Positions 40,008 through 49,812 of a stretch of 64,000 nucleotides of DNA are shown here, one piece after another. The notes under the pieces are model-generated. The model had not been told where the DNA came from and searched no databases. It saw only the letters and a program-made list of their open reading frames with translations. Every line of letters starts with the position of its first letter. Position 1 is the stretch's first letter. The stretch lies in assembly GCA_006742785.1 (NCBI GenBank), contig AP019755.1, positions 744,001-808,000 of the forward strand, read 5' to 3'. The stretch is from Nitrosomonas stercoris. Lineage in GTDB: Bacteria > Pseudomonadota > Gammaproteobacteria > Burkholderiales > Nitrosomonadaceae. Both the position numbers and the translations under genes were made by a program.

Positions 40008-40457
40008 TTAATTAGCAGCTATTTTTTCTTTTACTAATTGAGCAACCTTGCTCATATCGGCTTGACCAGCCAGCTTGGGTTTCAACACAGCTATCACTTG
40101 GCCAATTTTGGGTGGAGCTTCTTTTGAAAAAGAGGCAATTACCTCATTGATAACATGATCTAAATCTGCATCACTCAACATTTCAGGCATGTAGGTCTGC
40201 AGCACTGACACCTCAAATTTCTCGATCTCTGCCAAATCTTGACGCTGTGCTGCTTCATATTGTGCAATGGAATCACGGCGCTGTTTTAGCATCTTTTCAA
40301 TAATGGAAATAACATCAGCATCATTCAGATCAATACGTTCATCAACTTCCTTTTGCTTCAAAGCTGCCTGCAGCAGCCGCAAGGCATCTCGGCGCTTGAC
40401 CTCACCCGCACGCATGGCTGCTTTGACATCTTCAGTTATTTTTTGCCTTAAATTCAC
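40008..40457 (-). CDS. yqeY: GatB/YqeY domain protein
   Basis: A 149-residue helical protein with the same fold as the tRNA-binding tail of GatB. It begins LRQKITEDVKAAMRAGEVKR and has the family IEKFEVSVLQTYMPEMLS and GQVIAVLKPKLAGQADMS segments. Often found between rpsU and dnaG; a link to tRNA amidotransferase is suggested by homology only. 15 bases after rpsU. Confidence 0.93.
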   Translation of the reverse strand: MNLRQKITEDVKAAMRAGEVKRRDALRLLQAALKQKEVDERIDLNDADVISIIEKMLKQRRDSIAQYEAAQRQDLAEIEKFEVSVLQTYMPEMLSDADLDHVINEVIASFSKEAPPKIGQVIAVLKPKLAGQADMSKVAQLVKEKIAAN

Positions 40458-40472
40458 GAAATGAGCTGCAAA

Positions 40473-40685
40473 TTAATATAATTTAGGTGGCAACATCTGG
40501 CTACGTAGTCGTTTGTAGGTGCGCTTAACTGCCGCTGCACGTTTGCGCTTACGCTCTGCTGTTGGTTTTTCGTAGAATTCGCGCGCACGTAGCTCGGTCA
40601 GCAAGCCTGTTTTTTCAATCGCGCGTTTAAAACGGCGCATAGCAATTTCAAATGGTTCATTTTCCTTGACTTTAACAGTAGTCAT
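40473..40685 (-). CDS. rpsU: 30S ribosomal protein S21
   Basis: 70-residue basic protein of the small subunit near the Shine-Dalgarno interaction site. Recognisable by [20 protein letters not shown] at the start and a basic C-terminus rich in Arg and Lys ([17 protein letters not shown]). First gene of rpsU-yqeY-dnaG-rpoD. AAGGAA lies before the ATG. Confidence 0.97.
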   Translation of the reverse strand: MTTVKVKENEPFEIAMRRFKRAIEKTGLLTELRAREFYEKPTAERKRKRAAAVKRTYKRLRSQMLPPKLY

Positions 40686-40955
40686 AAAACAATAATTCCT
40701 TTCGGTCTCCTTTAATTATTTTCATACAAACTAACATAACTAGTTTGCCCCACAACAAAACCAGGCTATAAACTAGCAACCGATTCTTGTTGGTAAGAGA
40801 TAAGCTATAACGCTCGTCTCAAATACTTATAATCTTATTTTTCAAAACTAAATGCTGTTTCAGCTATTTTTGAAAAAGTTTGCTATTTTAACACCAATCA
40901 TTTCTTTTCAAAAGAAGGTTTGGTACCCATCATTATTTCTATTTCAAAAATATAT

Positions 40956-41972
40956 ATGCTGGTATTAGGTATTGAAACGTCATGTGATGAAACAGGTGTC
41001 GCACTTTATGACACACAGCAAGGATTGCTTGGTCACACCCTGCATTCTCAAATCAATATGCACCGTGATTATGGTGGTGTTGTACCAGAACTTGCCTCAC
41101 GTGACCATATCCGACAAGTGCTACCGCTCATTGCACAGCTATTTGAACAAACAAAAACCTCGCTGCATGCAATTGATGCCATTGCTTATACGCAAGGACC
41201 CGGATTGGCTGGTGCGTTGCTAACTGGCGCCAGTATCGGTAATGCACTAGCTTTTGCACACAATATTCCTGCGTTACCCATTCATCACCTGGAAGGCCAT
41301 TTACTTTCTCCCCTCTTGTCTGATCCGGCTCCCACCTTTCCATTTGCCGCATTATTGGTATCAGGTGGTCATACACAGTTAATGCGCGTGACAGACATTG
41401 GACAATACGAATTATTGGGTGAAACAGTAGATGATGCCGCCGGAGAAGCATTTGACAAAACCGCTAAATTATTAGGATTGGATTATCCTGGTGGAAGTTT
41501 GCTGGCGGAACTAGCCACTCAAGGACAACCTAAAAGATTCAAACTGCCACGCCCCATGCTGCATAGCCATGATCTCAACTTCAGCTTCAGTGGCTTAAAA
41601 ACAGCCGCGGCGTTACTCATCAACAAACAAGAAATGGATGCTCAAACACGAGCAGATGTCGCGCTTGCCTTTGAGGAAGCCATTACTGATGTGCTAGTCA
41701 AGAAATCAGTTACTGCACTAAAAACCACTGGTTTGCAACAACTTGTGGTTGCGGGGGGTGTCGGTGCAAACAGCCGTTTGCGCCAAAAATTACAACACCA
41801 ATTGGTTGATACAGCAGTGACCGTTTTTTTTCCTGAATTGGAGTTTTGTACTGATAATGGCGCCATGATTGCATTGGCTGGTGCGCTACGGCTACAACAA
41901 CTTAATACTCTACCGCCGCCAGCAAACGGTAGCTTCACCGTTAAAGCGCGTTGGAATCTGGCTGATTTATAA
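40956..41972 (+). CDS. tsaD: tRNA N6-threonylcarbamoyladenosine synthase, TsaD subunit
   Basis: Transfers the threonylcarbamoyl group to A37 of ANN-decoding tRNAs with TsaB/TsaE. The N-terminus [19 protein letters not shown] and the metal box [13 protein letters not shown] are diagnostic; SGGHTQLM and [13 protein letters not shown] are nucleotide-binding parts. I start at ATG 40956 (338 residues); a TTG at 40920 in frame adds a non-conserved extension. It is divergent from rpsU, with a 270-base shared control region (40686-40955) in which I see no clear motif. Confidence 0.96.
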   Translation: MLVLGIETSCDETGVALYDTQQGLLGHTLHSQINMHRDYGGVVPELASRDHIRQVLPLIAQLFEQTKTSLHAIDAIAYTQGPGLAGALLTGASIGNALAFAHNIPALPIHHLEGHLLSPLLSDPAPTFPFAALLVSGGHTQLMRVTDIGQYELLGETVDDAAGEAFDKTAKLLGLDYPGGSLLAELATQGQPKRFKLPRPMLHSHDLNFSFSGLKTAAALLINKQEMDAQTRADVALAFEEAITDVLVKKSVTALKTTGLQQLVVAGGVGANSRLRQKLQHQLVDTAVTVFFPELEFCTDNGAMIALAGALRLQQLNTLPPPANGSFTVKARWNLADL

Positions 41973-41987
41973 ATCCATAACGCAAAT

Positions 41988-42596
41988 TCAAGATGAACTG
42001 CTTTTACCTATTTTGGTTTCTTTGCCAGCCAGTAAATTTGCTATGTTTGAATGATGTTTGATAATCAGCAAGGCGGATAACAGCAGCACAGTCAGCACAA
42101 ATATTTCCTGCTCTAGTAAGAAATAGGCATACACGGGAGCAAGTAATGCTGCCAATAAGGCAGATAAGGAAGAAATACGAGAAACCAACGCCACCACTAA
42201 CCAAGTTAGAATAGTCAGCAGCCCTAACCAAGGATTTAATCCGAGCAATACACCCGCTGAAGTAGCCACCCCTTTCCCCCCCTTGAATCTAAGAAAAATC
42301 GGAAATAAATGGCCTAAAAATACTGCCAATGCCATGCCGGCAATTACTTCATTGCCCAATCCCTCGGTATTGCTCCAATACCTGGCTATCACCACAGCCA
42401 ACCAGCCTTTTCCGGCATCGCCTAGCAGGGTAATAATGGCCGCTGCTTTTTTGCCTGTACGTAATACATTGGTAGCACCCGGATTGCCAGAACCATAACT
42501 ACGTGGATCAGGTAATTTGAACAGCCAGCTAGCAACAACAGCAAAGGAAACCGAGCCCAGCAGATAGGCAGCAATAATTAAAATAATTGTAACCAT
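41988..42596 (-). CDS. plsY: Glycerol-3-phosphate acyltransferase (acyl-phosphate dependent)
   Basis: First step of phospholipid synthesis, using acyl-phosphate. 202 residues with about five membrane helices. The three family motifs are [37 protein letters not shown] and a later loop. The unusual feature is only the long C-terminal tail after the last helix. Convergent with tsaD, 15 bases away. Confidence 0.95.
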   Translation of the reverse strand: MVTIILIIAAYLLGSVSFAVVASWLFKLPDPRSYGSGNPGATNVLRTGKKAAAIITLLGDAGKGWLAVVIARYWSNTEGLGNEVIAGMALAVFLGHLFPIFLRFKGGKGVATSAGVLLGLNPWLGLLTILTWLVVALVSRISSLSALLAALLAPVYAYFLLEQEIFVLTVLLLSALLIIKHHSNIANLLAGKETKIGKSSSS

Positions 42597-42821
42597 CTAA
42601 ATTTTCATATTCCAAAGGAGTTTTTGGCAGGTTATCTTAGTTGTGTAACTTAACCTATCTATTACGCACAAATTCTATTTTTCATTGATCTTGCTTTGGG
42701 CTGATAGCTTCACCAATGTTTCTCAAAGATTCTCTAATCCATTACACTTGTACGATTTTGTACACAGCTAACACACAACAAACAGATTTTTCTGTCTCTT
42801 CACTTTAAGCAAGTTCAACGT

Positions 42822-43181
42822 ATGGATATTATCTTTCTCAAGGAATTTAGAGTAAAAACTTTAATTGGTATTTATCCATGGGAAAAGAAAATTCCACAAA
42901 CAATTGAATTAAATATTGAAATCGCCTTACCTTCCCAGCAAGCTAGCCAAACCGATCACATTGAAGATGCGTTAGATTACTCAAAAGTTGTCGACAAAAT
43001 CAATTCAATGCTTGCGCAACAGCATTTTTCTTTGCTTGAAACGCTAACAGAACATATCGCACAAATGATACTGAATGAATTTGGCTCTCCCTGGGTAAAA
43101 ATTAGCGCGGCCAAACTGAATGTCATTCCAGGCGTGAAACAACTGGGTATTTGTATCGAGCGCAGCCAATCACATCATTAG
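42822..43181 (+). CDS. folB: Dihydroneopterin aldolase
   Basis: Folate pathway enzyme (7,8-dihydroneopterin to 6-hydroxymethyl-dihydropterin). 119 residues. Family features are FRVKTLIGIYPWEKKIPQTI at the start, ALDYSKVVDKI, and FSLLETLTEHIAQMIL containing the pterin-binding Glu. Lies opposite plsY; the 225-base gap before it holds no other feature I can name. Convergent with queC. Confidence 0.94.
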   Translation: MDIIFLKEFRVKTLIGIYPWEKKIPQTIELNIEIALPSQQASQTDHIEDALDYSKVVDKINSMLAQQHFSLLETLTEHIAQMILNEFGSPWVKISAAKLNVIPGVKQLGICIERSQSHH

Positions 43182-43190
43182 TTTGCTGAT

Positions 43191-43874
43191 TTAACTGTTC
43201 TGTTGATAGCGCGTTGGATCAGCCATATTAGCCGCTGTAAATCCATTTTTACGAATACGGCAAGCATCACATTTTCCGCAAGCTCGTCCAACATCATCTG
43301 CTTGATAACATGAAACAGTCATACTGTAATCTATTCCCAACGCCGTGCCACGACGAATAATTTCATGCTTGGGTAAATCAATTAGAGGCGTATGAATGGT
43401 CAGTGTTTTTCCTTCTCTGCCCGCCTTGGTAGCTAAATTGGCCATGGTTGCAAATGCAGCAATATAATCCGGACGGCAATCAGGATAACCTGAATAATCC
43501 ACTGCGGTCACACCAACAAAAATATCCTGGCTTTCCAGCACTTCCGCCCAAGCTAACGCCAGTGACAACATAATAGTGTTGCGAGCTGGTACATATGTCA
43601 CGGGGATTCCTTGATCATTGTTGTTTGTCGGTACAGCAATGGCAGAATTAGTTAATGCGGAAGTTGTTAAAACAGATAGATCCAACTCGAATATTTGATG
43701 TTCATGAACTTGAAGTGCTTGACTAATCTGCTTGGCTGCTACTAATTCTGCTGCATGGCGCTGACCATAATGAACACTCAAGGCATAACAGGCAAAACCG
43801 CTTTGCTTGGCAATGGCCAGCACTGTCGCGGAATCAAGTCCGCCGGATAAGAGTACAACTGCTTTTTTCATTAA
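43191..43874 (-). CDS. queC: 7-cyano-7-deazaguanine synthase
   Basis: Makes preQ0 from CDG for queuosine. The ATP-binding PP-loop is [19 protein letters not shown], and the zinc ligands are the C-terminal [20 protein letters not shown] set. I start at ATG 43874 (227 residues); the open frame to 43919 overlaps the end of queE. Last in the long minus-strand run. QueD and QueF are not in the window. Confidence 0.95.
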   Translation of the reverse strand, partial: LMKKAVVLLSGGLDSATVLAIAKQSGFACYALSVHYGQRHAAELVAAKQISQALQVHEHQIFELDLSVLTTSALTNSAIAVPTNNNDQGIPVTYVPARNTIMLSLALAWAEVLESQDIFVGVTAVDYSGYPDCRPDYIAAFATMANLATKAGREGKTLTIHTPLIDLPKHEIIRRGTALGIDYSMTVSCYQADDVGRACGKCDACRIRKNGFTAANMADPTRYQQNS

Positions 43875-43891
43875 TCGAGTCTGTTGGCAAT

Positions 43892-44530
43892 TTAGCGCCC
43901 AGCACACTCTTCTCCCCAAAGTAATTTATGCAACTGCAGTTGCAAACGTACCGGCAAGCGATCCTGTAATATCCAATCAGCTAATTTTGCGGAATCAAGT
44001 TGGTTAAAAACAGGGGAAAACAACACCGGACAAAGGCTATCGAGTTTAAGTGTTCGCAATTTTTCTACCGCCCAATCGTAATCAGCACGATCACACAGCA
44101 CGAATTTTATTTCGTCTTGCGCTGTTAAATAATCAATGTTGCGCCAATGGTTCTTTGCTACTTCACCAGAACCCGGTGTTTTAATATCCAAAATTCTGGA
44201 TACGCGCGTATCTACGTGTGAAATATCCAATGCGCCACTTGTTTCAAGCGACACCGCATAGCCTTGATCACATAACGCCGTTAATAGCGCCAAGCTATTG
44301 GTTTGCGCTAGCGGTTCGCCCCCAGTCAGTGTCACATAGTGCGGTGCAAACAAAGCGACTTCATGCATAATTTCATCGAGATGCATACGCTTCCCGCCAG
44401 AAAACGCGTAACTAGTATCGCAATAGCCACAACGTAACGGACAGCCTGTTAATCGGATAAACACCGTTGGCAGCCCGACACGGCTGGTTTCTCCTTGCAG
44501 AGAATAGAAAATTTCTGTTACCCGTAACAT
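43892..44530 (-). CDS. queE: 7-carboxy-7-deazaguanine synthase
   Basis: Radical SAM enzyme that forms the 7-deazapurine ring from CPH4. The N-terminus is [24 protein letters not shown]. The cluster site [14 protein letters not shown] has CX3CX2C spacing; [11 protein letters not shown] binds SAM. 212 residues. Between cpoB and queC on the same strand. Confidence 0.95.
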   Translation of the reverse strand: MLRVTEIFYSLQGETSRVGLPTVFIRLTGCPLRCGYCDTSYAFSGGKRMHLDEIMHEVALFAPHYVTLTGGEPLAQTNSLALLTALCDQGYAVSLETSGALDISHVDTRVSRILDIKTPGSGEVAKNHWRNIDYLTAQDEIKFVLCDRADYDWAVEKLRTLKLDSLCPVLFSPVFNQLDSAKLADWILQDRLPVRLQLQLHKLLWGEECAGR

Positions 44531-44603
44531 CTATCTTGAATAAAACCGAACGGGCTGCGCCGTTCCTCAGAAAAAAGCAGTGAGCGCAATGTCAGCAGAC
44601 AAC

Positions 44604-45449
44604 TTACTTTAAAGATCCAAAGCGACGCCTAGCCTTTTCTGCTGCCTCAGTAGTAGGATAATTAGCGATGAGTTCTTCCAGCGTCTTTTTGGCTGCCGCT
44701 TTTTGACCAACTTCAACTTGGCTGCTGGCCATATTAAGCAGCCCATCTGGTGTTTTGGAGCTATTTGGATACACATCAAGCAAACGCTGCTGTGCTGCAA
44801 TTGCCTTGTCAAAATCTCGCATTGCGTAGTGTGCATTGCCTATCCAATAAGCAGCTGCAGGTGCTAGAGCAGATTGTGGGTGTTGTGTCAAAAAACGTTC
44901 AAATCCAGTGATAGCGCTACTATAATCGCCATCCTTGAATAAGGCATAGACAGCATCATATTGATTGCGCTGTTCCGTATTAGGCAATTGCAGCACAACC
45001 GGTGCTGCCTTGGATGCAGAAGCAGATGGCGAAGCAGTATTGTCTTGATTAATCTTCTCTTCCTGTACAGCAAGCGAAGTTTCAGAAGGAGGTAATGCAG
45101 GAGCGGAAGTTGCTGAATCTGGTTCAAGCTGGCGCAAACGATTGTCCAGATCCAGATAAAAATCCTTTTGCTGCTTGCGCAATGAACGATTTTCATCCTC
45201 TAACACTTCAATTTTTCCACGCAATTTACCGAGTTCTTCTTTCAGAGTTTCCGCCTGAGAATGTAACTCAATCAGCGATTGACCCATGAACACCTCCTCA
45301 GTGCGCTGCATGCGCGCCTCCATTTCTGATACTTTTGCACGCAACGCATCCATCTGCTCACGTGTCTCAGAATCACCAAACAAGGCAGCTTGTGCCATAC
45401 TGCTGCCAAGTAACAAAAATACAGGCAGGAGTGCGCGCAGCATCATCAA
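44604..45449 (-). CDS. cpoB: Cell division coordinator CpoB (YbgF)
   Basis: Periplasmic Tol-Pal partner that ties outer-membrane constriction to septal wall synthesis. Signal peptide at 1-21 (LLPVFLLLGSSMAQA). A coiled coil at about 30-95 drives trimerisation, then comes a low-complexity Pro/Ser/Ala linker (about 100-145) and TPR repeats (about 155-280: YDAVYALFKDGDYSSAITGF and onwards). 281 residues. Overlaps the pal stop by 4 bases. Confidence 0.94.
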   Translation of the reverse strand: MMMLRALLPVFLLLGSSMAQAALFGDSETREQMDALRAKVSEMEARMQRTEEVFMGQSLIELHSQAETLKEELGKLRGKIEVLEDENRSLRKQQKDFYLDLDNRLRQLEPDSATSAPALPPSETSLAVQEEKINQDNTASPSASASKAAPVVLQLPNTEQRNQYDAVYALFKDGDYSSAITGFERFLTQHPQSALAPAAAYWIGNAHYAMRDFDKAIAAQQRLLDVYPNSSKTPDGLLNMASSQVEVGQKAAAKKTLEELIANYPTTEAAEKARRRFGSLK

Positions 45450-45961
45450 TATTCCCCTTGATACAAGATATCAGTACGCCGATTTTCAGCCCAGGATGAT
45501 TCATCATCACCCAGTGCACGCGGTTTTTCCTCACCCAAGCTAACTGCTTCAACTTGCTGATCACGCGCACCGGATAATAACAAAATATCCCTTACGCTAT
45601 TTGCACGCCGTTGTCCGAGCGCGAGATTATATTCTCGACTGCCACGCTCGTCAGTATTCCCTTGCAGCAACACCTGAGCGTTGGCGTTATCACGTAAATA
45701 AGCAGCATGTGCCAATACCAGATTACGATAGTCACTTTTCACCATATAACTGTCGAAATCAAAATAAATACTACGCTGGGACAGGATGTTACTAGGATCT
45801 TGCAACGGATTCATACCGAATCCATCTGACCCTACACCGCCTCGCATACTTTCACTCCCCGTGTTGTATGAATGATCCTCAACATCAGAAGAATGCTGTA
45901 TATTATCGCTAGCGCAAGCTGACAGCAGGCCAATTACCAAAACAATCAATATTTTTTTCAT
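45446..45961 (-). CDS. pal: Peptidoglycan-associated lipoprotein
   Basis: Outer-membrane lipoprotein that binds peptidoglycan and TolB. Lipobox LLSAC near residue 15 gives the acylated Cys. The OmpA-like domain runs about 60-170 with the diaminopimelate-binding strings YFDFDSYMVKSDYR, GNTDERGSREYNLALGQRRA and ENRRTDILY. 171 residues. Confidence 0.96.
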   Translation of the reverse strand: MKKILIVLVIGLLSACASDNIQHSSDVEDHSYNTGSESMRGGVGSDGFGMNPLQDPSNILSQRSIYFDFDSYMVKSDYRNLVLAHAAYLRDNANAQVLLQGNTDERGSREYNLALGQRRANSVRDILLLSGARDQQVEAVSLGEEKPRALGDDESSWAENRRTDILYQGEY

Positions 45962-46022
45962 TTTTCACCAACTATAAATAAATAATCAACTCACACTCGA
46001 GACAGGAATTTTCCCCTCGCAA

Positions 46023-47327
46023 CTATTGTTTCAACAGCGGCCCCCAAACTGCTTCCCGAATATCACCTGCTTCTTGTGAAAAACGGCTTTTTACCTGACC
46101 ATCACTGGAAACGATGGATAATATACCACGCCCACTTATTTCTGTTGTATAGAGAATCATACGATTATTAGGCGAAAAACTGGGAGATTCATCAAAGCTG
46201 GAATCAGTTAATACCTGCATATGGCGAGTTGCCAAATCCTGCACAGCAACATTCAATCGCCCTGCATTTCTATGGATATAAACGAACCATTTGCCATCCG
46301 GACTATAGTGTGGACTTACATTGTAATCTCCTTCAAAAGTCAAGCGTTCGGCAGCTCCTCCTGTGACTGGCATGCGATATATCTGCGGGCTCCCTCCTCT
46401 GTCAGAAGTAAACAGCAGCCATTTGCCATCGGGAGAAAAACTGGGCTCCGTATCAATTCCTTGGCTATTTGAAATTCTCTGCAAACCACTACCATCTTCA
46501 TTAATCAAATAGAGTTGTGAGCCGCCATGCAAGGTCAGCACCACCGCCAGCTTGCTACCATCTGGCGACCAAACCGGTGCACTGTTGCTACCTTTGAAAT
46601 TTGCGACAGCTTTGCGCTCACTGGTAGCTAGCGCCTGTACATAAATTACCGGTTTCTTGTTTTCAAAAGAAGTGTAAGCAATCTTGCTGCCATTCGGTGA
46701 CCAGGCTGGGGAGATAATTGGCTCGGTATATTCAATCAGCGAATGCGCATTTGCCCCATCATAATCCGCCACTTGCAGCGCATATTTTCCTGCTTGCTTT
46801 TTAACAAAAGCGATTCTTGTGCTGAACACACCAGGTTCATTTGTTAAGGTTTCATACACAATATCAGCAATACGATGGGCAAAAGCGCGCAATTGCTCAG
46901 GCGTAACCGTTCCACCAAATCCAGTCAATTGAGTTTGTTTGACTACATCCAGCAAACGAAACTGAATCTCTACTCGTCCATCTGGCAATGTTTCTGTGTT
47001 ACCTACTACCACTGTATTGGCACCTCGTCCCAGCCAATCAACATAACTCACCGGCTCATGTGAAGTTAAGCCTAATGGATCAATCAGTTTAAACAAGCCA
47101 CTGCGTTTTAGATCAGCCGCCACGATGGTAGAAATATCTTGCGGTAAGCTTCTTTCACCCGTAAATGGCGCAACAGCAATTGGCATCTTGTTAGCCCCTC
47201 CACCGAATATTTCAATATCCAGTGCGGCCTGCGATGGCATATTAATTAACCACAGCAATAAGCCAACAAAAAAAACGGATAACCGTATCGAGTAAAAAGA
47301 AGCAACAGATGAATCAGAACTTTTCAT
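46023..47327 (-). CDS. tolB: Tol-Pal system protein TolB
   Basis: Periplasmic beta-propeller linking TolA and Pal. N-terminal signal (SVFFVGLLLWLINMPSQA), an alpha/beta domain to about residue 165, then repeated propeller blades with S-P-A-W-S-P-N-G-S-K-I-A-Y-like motifs, five or six of them (APVWSPDGSKLAVVL, EPSFSPDGKWLLFTSDRGG). 434 residues. Starts 14 bases inside the end of tolA. Confidence 0.96.
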   Translation of the reverse strand: MKSSDSSVASFYSIRLSVFFVGLLLWLINMPSQAALDIEIFGGGANKMPIAVAPFTGERSLPQDISTIVAADLKRSGLFKLIDPLGLTSHEPVSYVDWLGRGANTVVVGNTETLPDGRVEIQFRLLDVVKQTQLTGFGGTVTPEQLRAFAHRIADIVYETLTNEPGVFSTRIAFVKKQAGKYALQVADYDGANAHSLIEYTEPIISPAWSPNGSKIAYTSFENKKPVIYVQALATSERKAVANFKGSNSAPVWSPDGSKLAVVLTLHGGSQLYLINEDGSGLQRISNSQGIDTEPSFSPDGKWLLFTSDRGGSPQIYRMPVTGGAAERLTFEGDYNVSPHYSPDGKWFVYIHRNAGRLNVAVQDLATRHMQVLTDSSFDESPSFSPNNRMILYTTEISGRGILSIVSSDGQVKSRFSQEAGDIREAVWGPLLKQ

Positions 47328-48204
47328 GATAGTAAACAGTAAGGTTCAAATTACGAAAGGCGTTAAACAATCCTGCATCGGGTGGTAAAGGCAATGGTTT
47401 AGCCAAATAGATAGCTCTTTCCACCGCTTCATCAAACACGGGATAGCCGCTTGATTGGCGCAATGTTACCGCTAGAACATCTCCACCTGGTAACAAAGTA
47501 ACCATAAATTCAGCCGCAGGATCACCTGGAAGATCAGGTGGCATGATAATTCGATTGCGGATTTTGGCTTGAATCATGGCCTTATATTTCTCAATTTCAC
47601 CAGCAGCTCTAGCTTGGGCAGCCGCAGCGGCACTATCTTGTTTATACTGCGTTGGCTGCTGTTTTATTTCCGCTGGTTGCTGAGCCATCTCTTTTTGTTC
47701 CGCCTTCGGCTCAATTTTTTTAACCGGATCAGGCTGCTTAACTTCCTCTTTAACTTTAGCGACAGGCCGCACAGGTTTGTGTGCGGGTTTCTTAACAAGT
47801 TTTTCTAGCCGCGCTTCTTTTTTGATTGGTTCCGATTTTTTAGCTTCTTTCTTGGGCGCTGATTTTTCCTTATCATCTTTCAGTTCGATATCAGGTTTGC
47901 GCGTGGCAGACGGCGTGGGCGTTTGCGGCACAGGCTGCGGCTGTGGTTCTGGTTCTGGTTCTGGTTGAACGACTTTTTCTGTTTTGGATGGTGGGCTCGT
48001 TTTTTTTGTCACCGCAGGTACTGGTGTAGATGGCGCGGAAGCAGGTAGCTCTGCCCATAGATCGACGGATATTGCTTCCGACACCTCGTTCTTCCAATTT
48101 ACCCCAAACACCAAAATAACCAGTAATACCACGTGAACCAGCACAGCAAGTACAGCCGCCCGTACTTTGCCCGGTTCACTGTTATGTTGTGGTAGCTGAA
48201 CCAT
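47314..48204 (-). CDS. tolA: Tol-Pal system protein TolA
   Basis: Inner-membrane protein spanning the periplasm. Single membrane helix at about 15-35 (VLAVLVHVVLLVILVFGV). The domain between about 60 and 205 is rich in Lys, Glu and Pro (long helical or extended spacer), and the C-terminal domain (about 210-296) shows MVTLLPGGDVLAVTLRQSSG and FDEAVERAIYLAKPLPLP, the TonB-like fold. 296 residues, a short TolA. Overlaps tolB. Confidence 0.94.
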   Translation of the reverse strand: MVQLPQHNSEPGKVRAAVLAVLVHVVLLVILVFGVNWKNEVSEAISVDLWAELPASAPSTPVPAVTKKTSPPSKTEKVVQPEPEPEPQPQPVPQTPTPSATRKPDIELKDDKEKSAPKKEAKKSEPIKKEARLEKLVKKPAHKPVRPVAKVKEEVKQPDPVKKIEPKAEQKEMAQQPAEIKQQPTQYKQDSAAAAAQARAAGEIEKYKAMIQAKIRNRIIMPPDLPGDPAAEFMVTLLPGGDVLAVTLRQSSGYPVFDEAVERAIYLAKPLPLPPDAGLFNAFRNLNLTVYYHEKF

Positions 48205-48225
48205 TGTTCACATAACCTGTTTCAT

Positions 48226-48642
48226 TTACTTCGATTGCGTCAACAGTCCAATTTTATGAATGCGATGCTGTTGCAACAAATCCATAATACGAATAACTTC
48301 TTCATAACGCACATTTTTATCCGCTGCAATGACAACTGGCTGATTGATTCGTTGTGCCTGCTTGGCTTGCACTAACTCTATTAACTGCTCGTGCTCAACC
48401 GGTTGTTCTTCACTTGTTTCAGCACGATCACGCAATGCCAGCTTGCCATTGGCAGCAATGATGATCTCCAAAGGTTCTACAGGTGGAGCAGAAGATTGAC
48501 CAATTTCTGGTAATTCGATCTGGCTGGGTTGTATAAGTGGTGCGGTAATCATAAAGATAATCAACAGCACCAGCATCACATCAATATAAGGTACAACGTT
48601 GATTTCATTCATAAATCGACGTTTGTTACGACGCTGATTCAT
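48226..48642 (-). CDS. tolR: Tol-Pal system protein TolR (ExbD family)
   Basis: 138-residue proton-channel partner of TolQ. Membrane helix around residues 18-38 (NVVPYIDVMLVLLIIFMITA) carries the functional Asp (Y-I-D). The periplasmic part is PLEIIIAANGKLALRD and onwards. Its ATG shares one base with the tolQ stop (TGATG). Confidence 0.95.
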   Translation of the reverse strand: MNQRRNKRRFMNEINVVPYIDVMLVLLIIFMITAPLIQPSQIELPEIGQSSAPPVEPLEIIIAANGKLALRDRAETSEEQPVEHEQLIELVQAKQAQRINQPVVIAADKNVRYEEVIRIMDLLQQHRIHKIGLLTQSK

Positions 48643-49343
48643 CAGAAATTTTTCCCATCACGGGTTTTCGCCGCTCGCCGTTGCAACACATTGGAAACTT
48701 CCTCGATAAAGCTTTCATAGCGAGTTGCGAGCTGCGCTGTATCATTGGCATAGCGATTGTAGGCAACTACCGCCGGAATAGCGGCAAATAACCCCATTGC
48801 AGTTGCAATCAACGCTTCAGCAATGCCAGGCGCAACATGTGCAATAGTTGCCTGCCCCACGTTGGACAATTCACGAAAAGCATTCATGATTCCCCATACT
48901 GTTCCAAACAATCCAACATAAGGACTGACTGACCCTACCGTTGCCAAAAATGACAAATGAGATTCTAACCGATCCATTTCCCGTTGATAAACAGCCCGCA
49001 TGGCTCCACGTGTACTCTCCATCAACGGCCCAATATCAATGCCCACCTGATATTTGGTGAATTCACGAAAACCGGCTTCAAAAATTCGTTCCATACTACC
49101 AATTGCATGGCGTGCACTGGCAGCACGTTGATAGAGTATATTCAAATCTGAGCCGCGCCAAAATACACTTTCAAATTCATTCGTTTGCTTGATTTCTTGA
49201 CGAAGCGCAAACAGTTTCCTGAAAATAAACCACCAGGAAACTAACGAAGCCACCAATAACAGCAACATCACTAGTTGCACCGGTAAGCTGGCATTGCCAA
49301 CCAAGGTCAAAAGCGACAAATCTTGAGTGATCGTATTATTCAT
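48642..49343 (-). CDS. tolQ: Tol-Pal system protein TolQ
   Basis: Three-helix inner-membrane subunit of the proton-driven motor. Helices at about 20-40 (VQLVMLLLLVASLVSWWFIF), 135-155 and 170-190, with conserved GLFGTVWGIMNAF and APGIAEALIATAMGLFAAIPA. I start at ATG 49343 (M-N-N-T-I-T; 233 residues), 8 bases inside ybgC; the frame is open to 49421 but the extension is not TolQ-like. Confidence 0.95.
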   Translation of the reverse strand: MNNTITQDLSLLTLVGNASLPVQLVMLLLLVASLVSWWFIFRKLFALRQEIKQTNEFESVFWRGSDLNILYQRAASARHAIGSMERIFEAGFREFTKYQVGIDIGPLMESTRGAMRAVYQREMDRLESHLSFLATVGSVSPYVGLFGTVWGIMNAFRELSNVGQATIAHVAPGIAEALIATAMGLFAAIPAVVAYNRYANDTAQLATRYESFIEEVSNVLQRRAAKTRDGKNF

Positions 49344-49755
49344 GCTGATTTTTGCTCTCTGCAATCTGCTGACGAAGTGCAGCAGGTACACTAATTGGCC
49401 GCAGAGTCTCAGCGCCCACACAAACTGCGTGCACAGTAGCTTCAGCCAAAACCTTCTGCTCCCGTAAAATTTGCTGCTGAAGCGTAATTCGACTTCTGCC
49501 TATTTCCATCACTCCCACTGTTATATCCAGTAAATCATCCAGGTGTGCCGGTTTAAAGTATTCAATACTCAAGGAGCGAATCAGAAAAATCATTTTATGC
49601 GACTGGAGCATATTATCCACTGTGAATCCCAGGTCGCGTAACCACTCATAGCGCGCCCGCTCCATAAAATTGAAATACGATCCGTGATATACCACTCCAC
49701 CGGTATCCGTATCCTGATAATAAACCCGCACGGGATAAGCAAAAGTTGCTGCCAT
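49336..49755 (-). CDS. ybgC: Tol-Pal-associated acyl-CoA thioesterase YbgC
   Basis: Hot-dog fold thioesterase usually first in the tol operon. The active site is VYYQDTDTGGVVYHGSYFNFMERARYEW (key residues Asp in YQDTD, His in YHGSY, E-R-A-R). I favour Met at 49755 (M-A-A-T-F-A-Y); Met at 49767 is 4 codons upstream and also possible. 139 residues. Overlaps tolQ by 8 bases. Confidence 0.94.
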   Translation of the reverse strand: MAATFAYPVRVYYQDTDTGGVVYHGSYFNFMERARYEWLRDLGFTVDNMLQSHKMIFLIRSLSIEYFKPAHLDDLLDITVGVMEIGRSRITLQQQILREQKVLAEATVHAVCVGAETLRPISVPAALRQQIAESKNQHE

Positions 49756-49812
49756 TTGTATAAGCATCCTCTGGGAAAAATGGAAATTTATGATTTGTGA
49801 ATATTACCTGTT

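Noticed and set aside
47569-47968. Phe/Leu-rich and Gly/Ser-rich frames opposite tolA
   Set aside because: Shadows of the Lys/Glu/Pro-rich tolA spacer.
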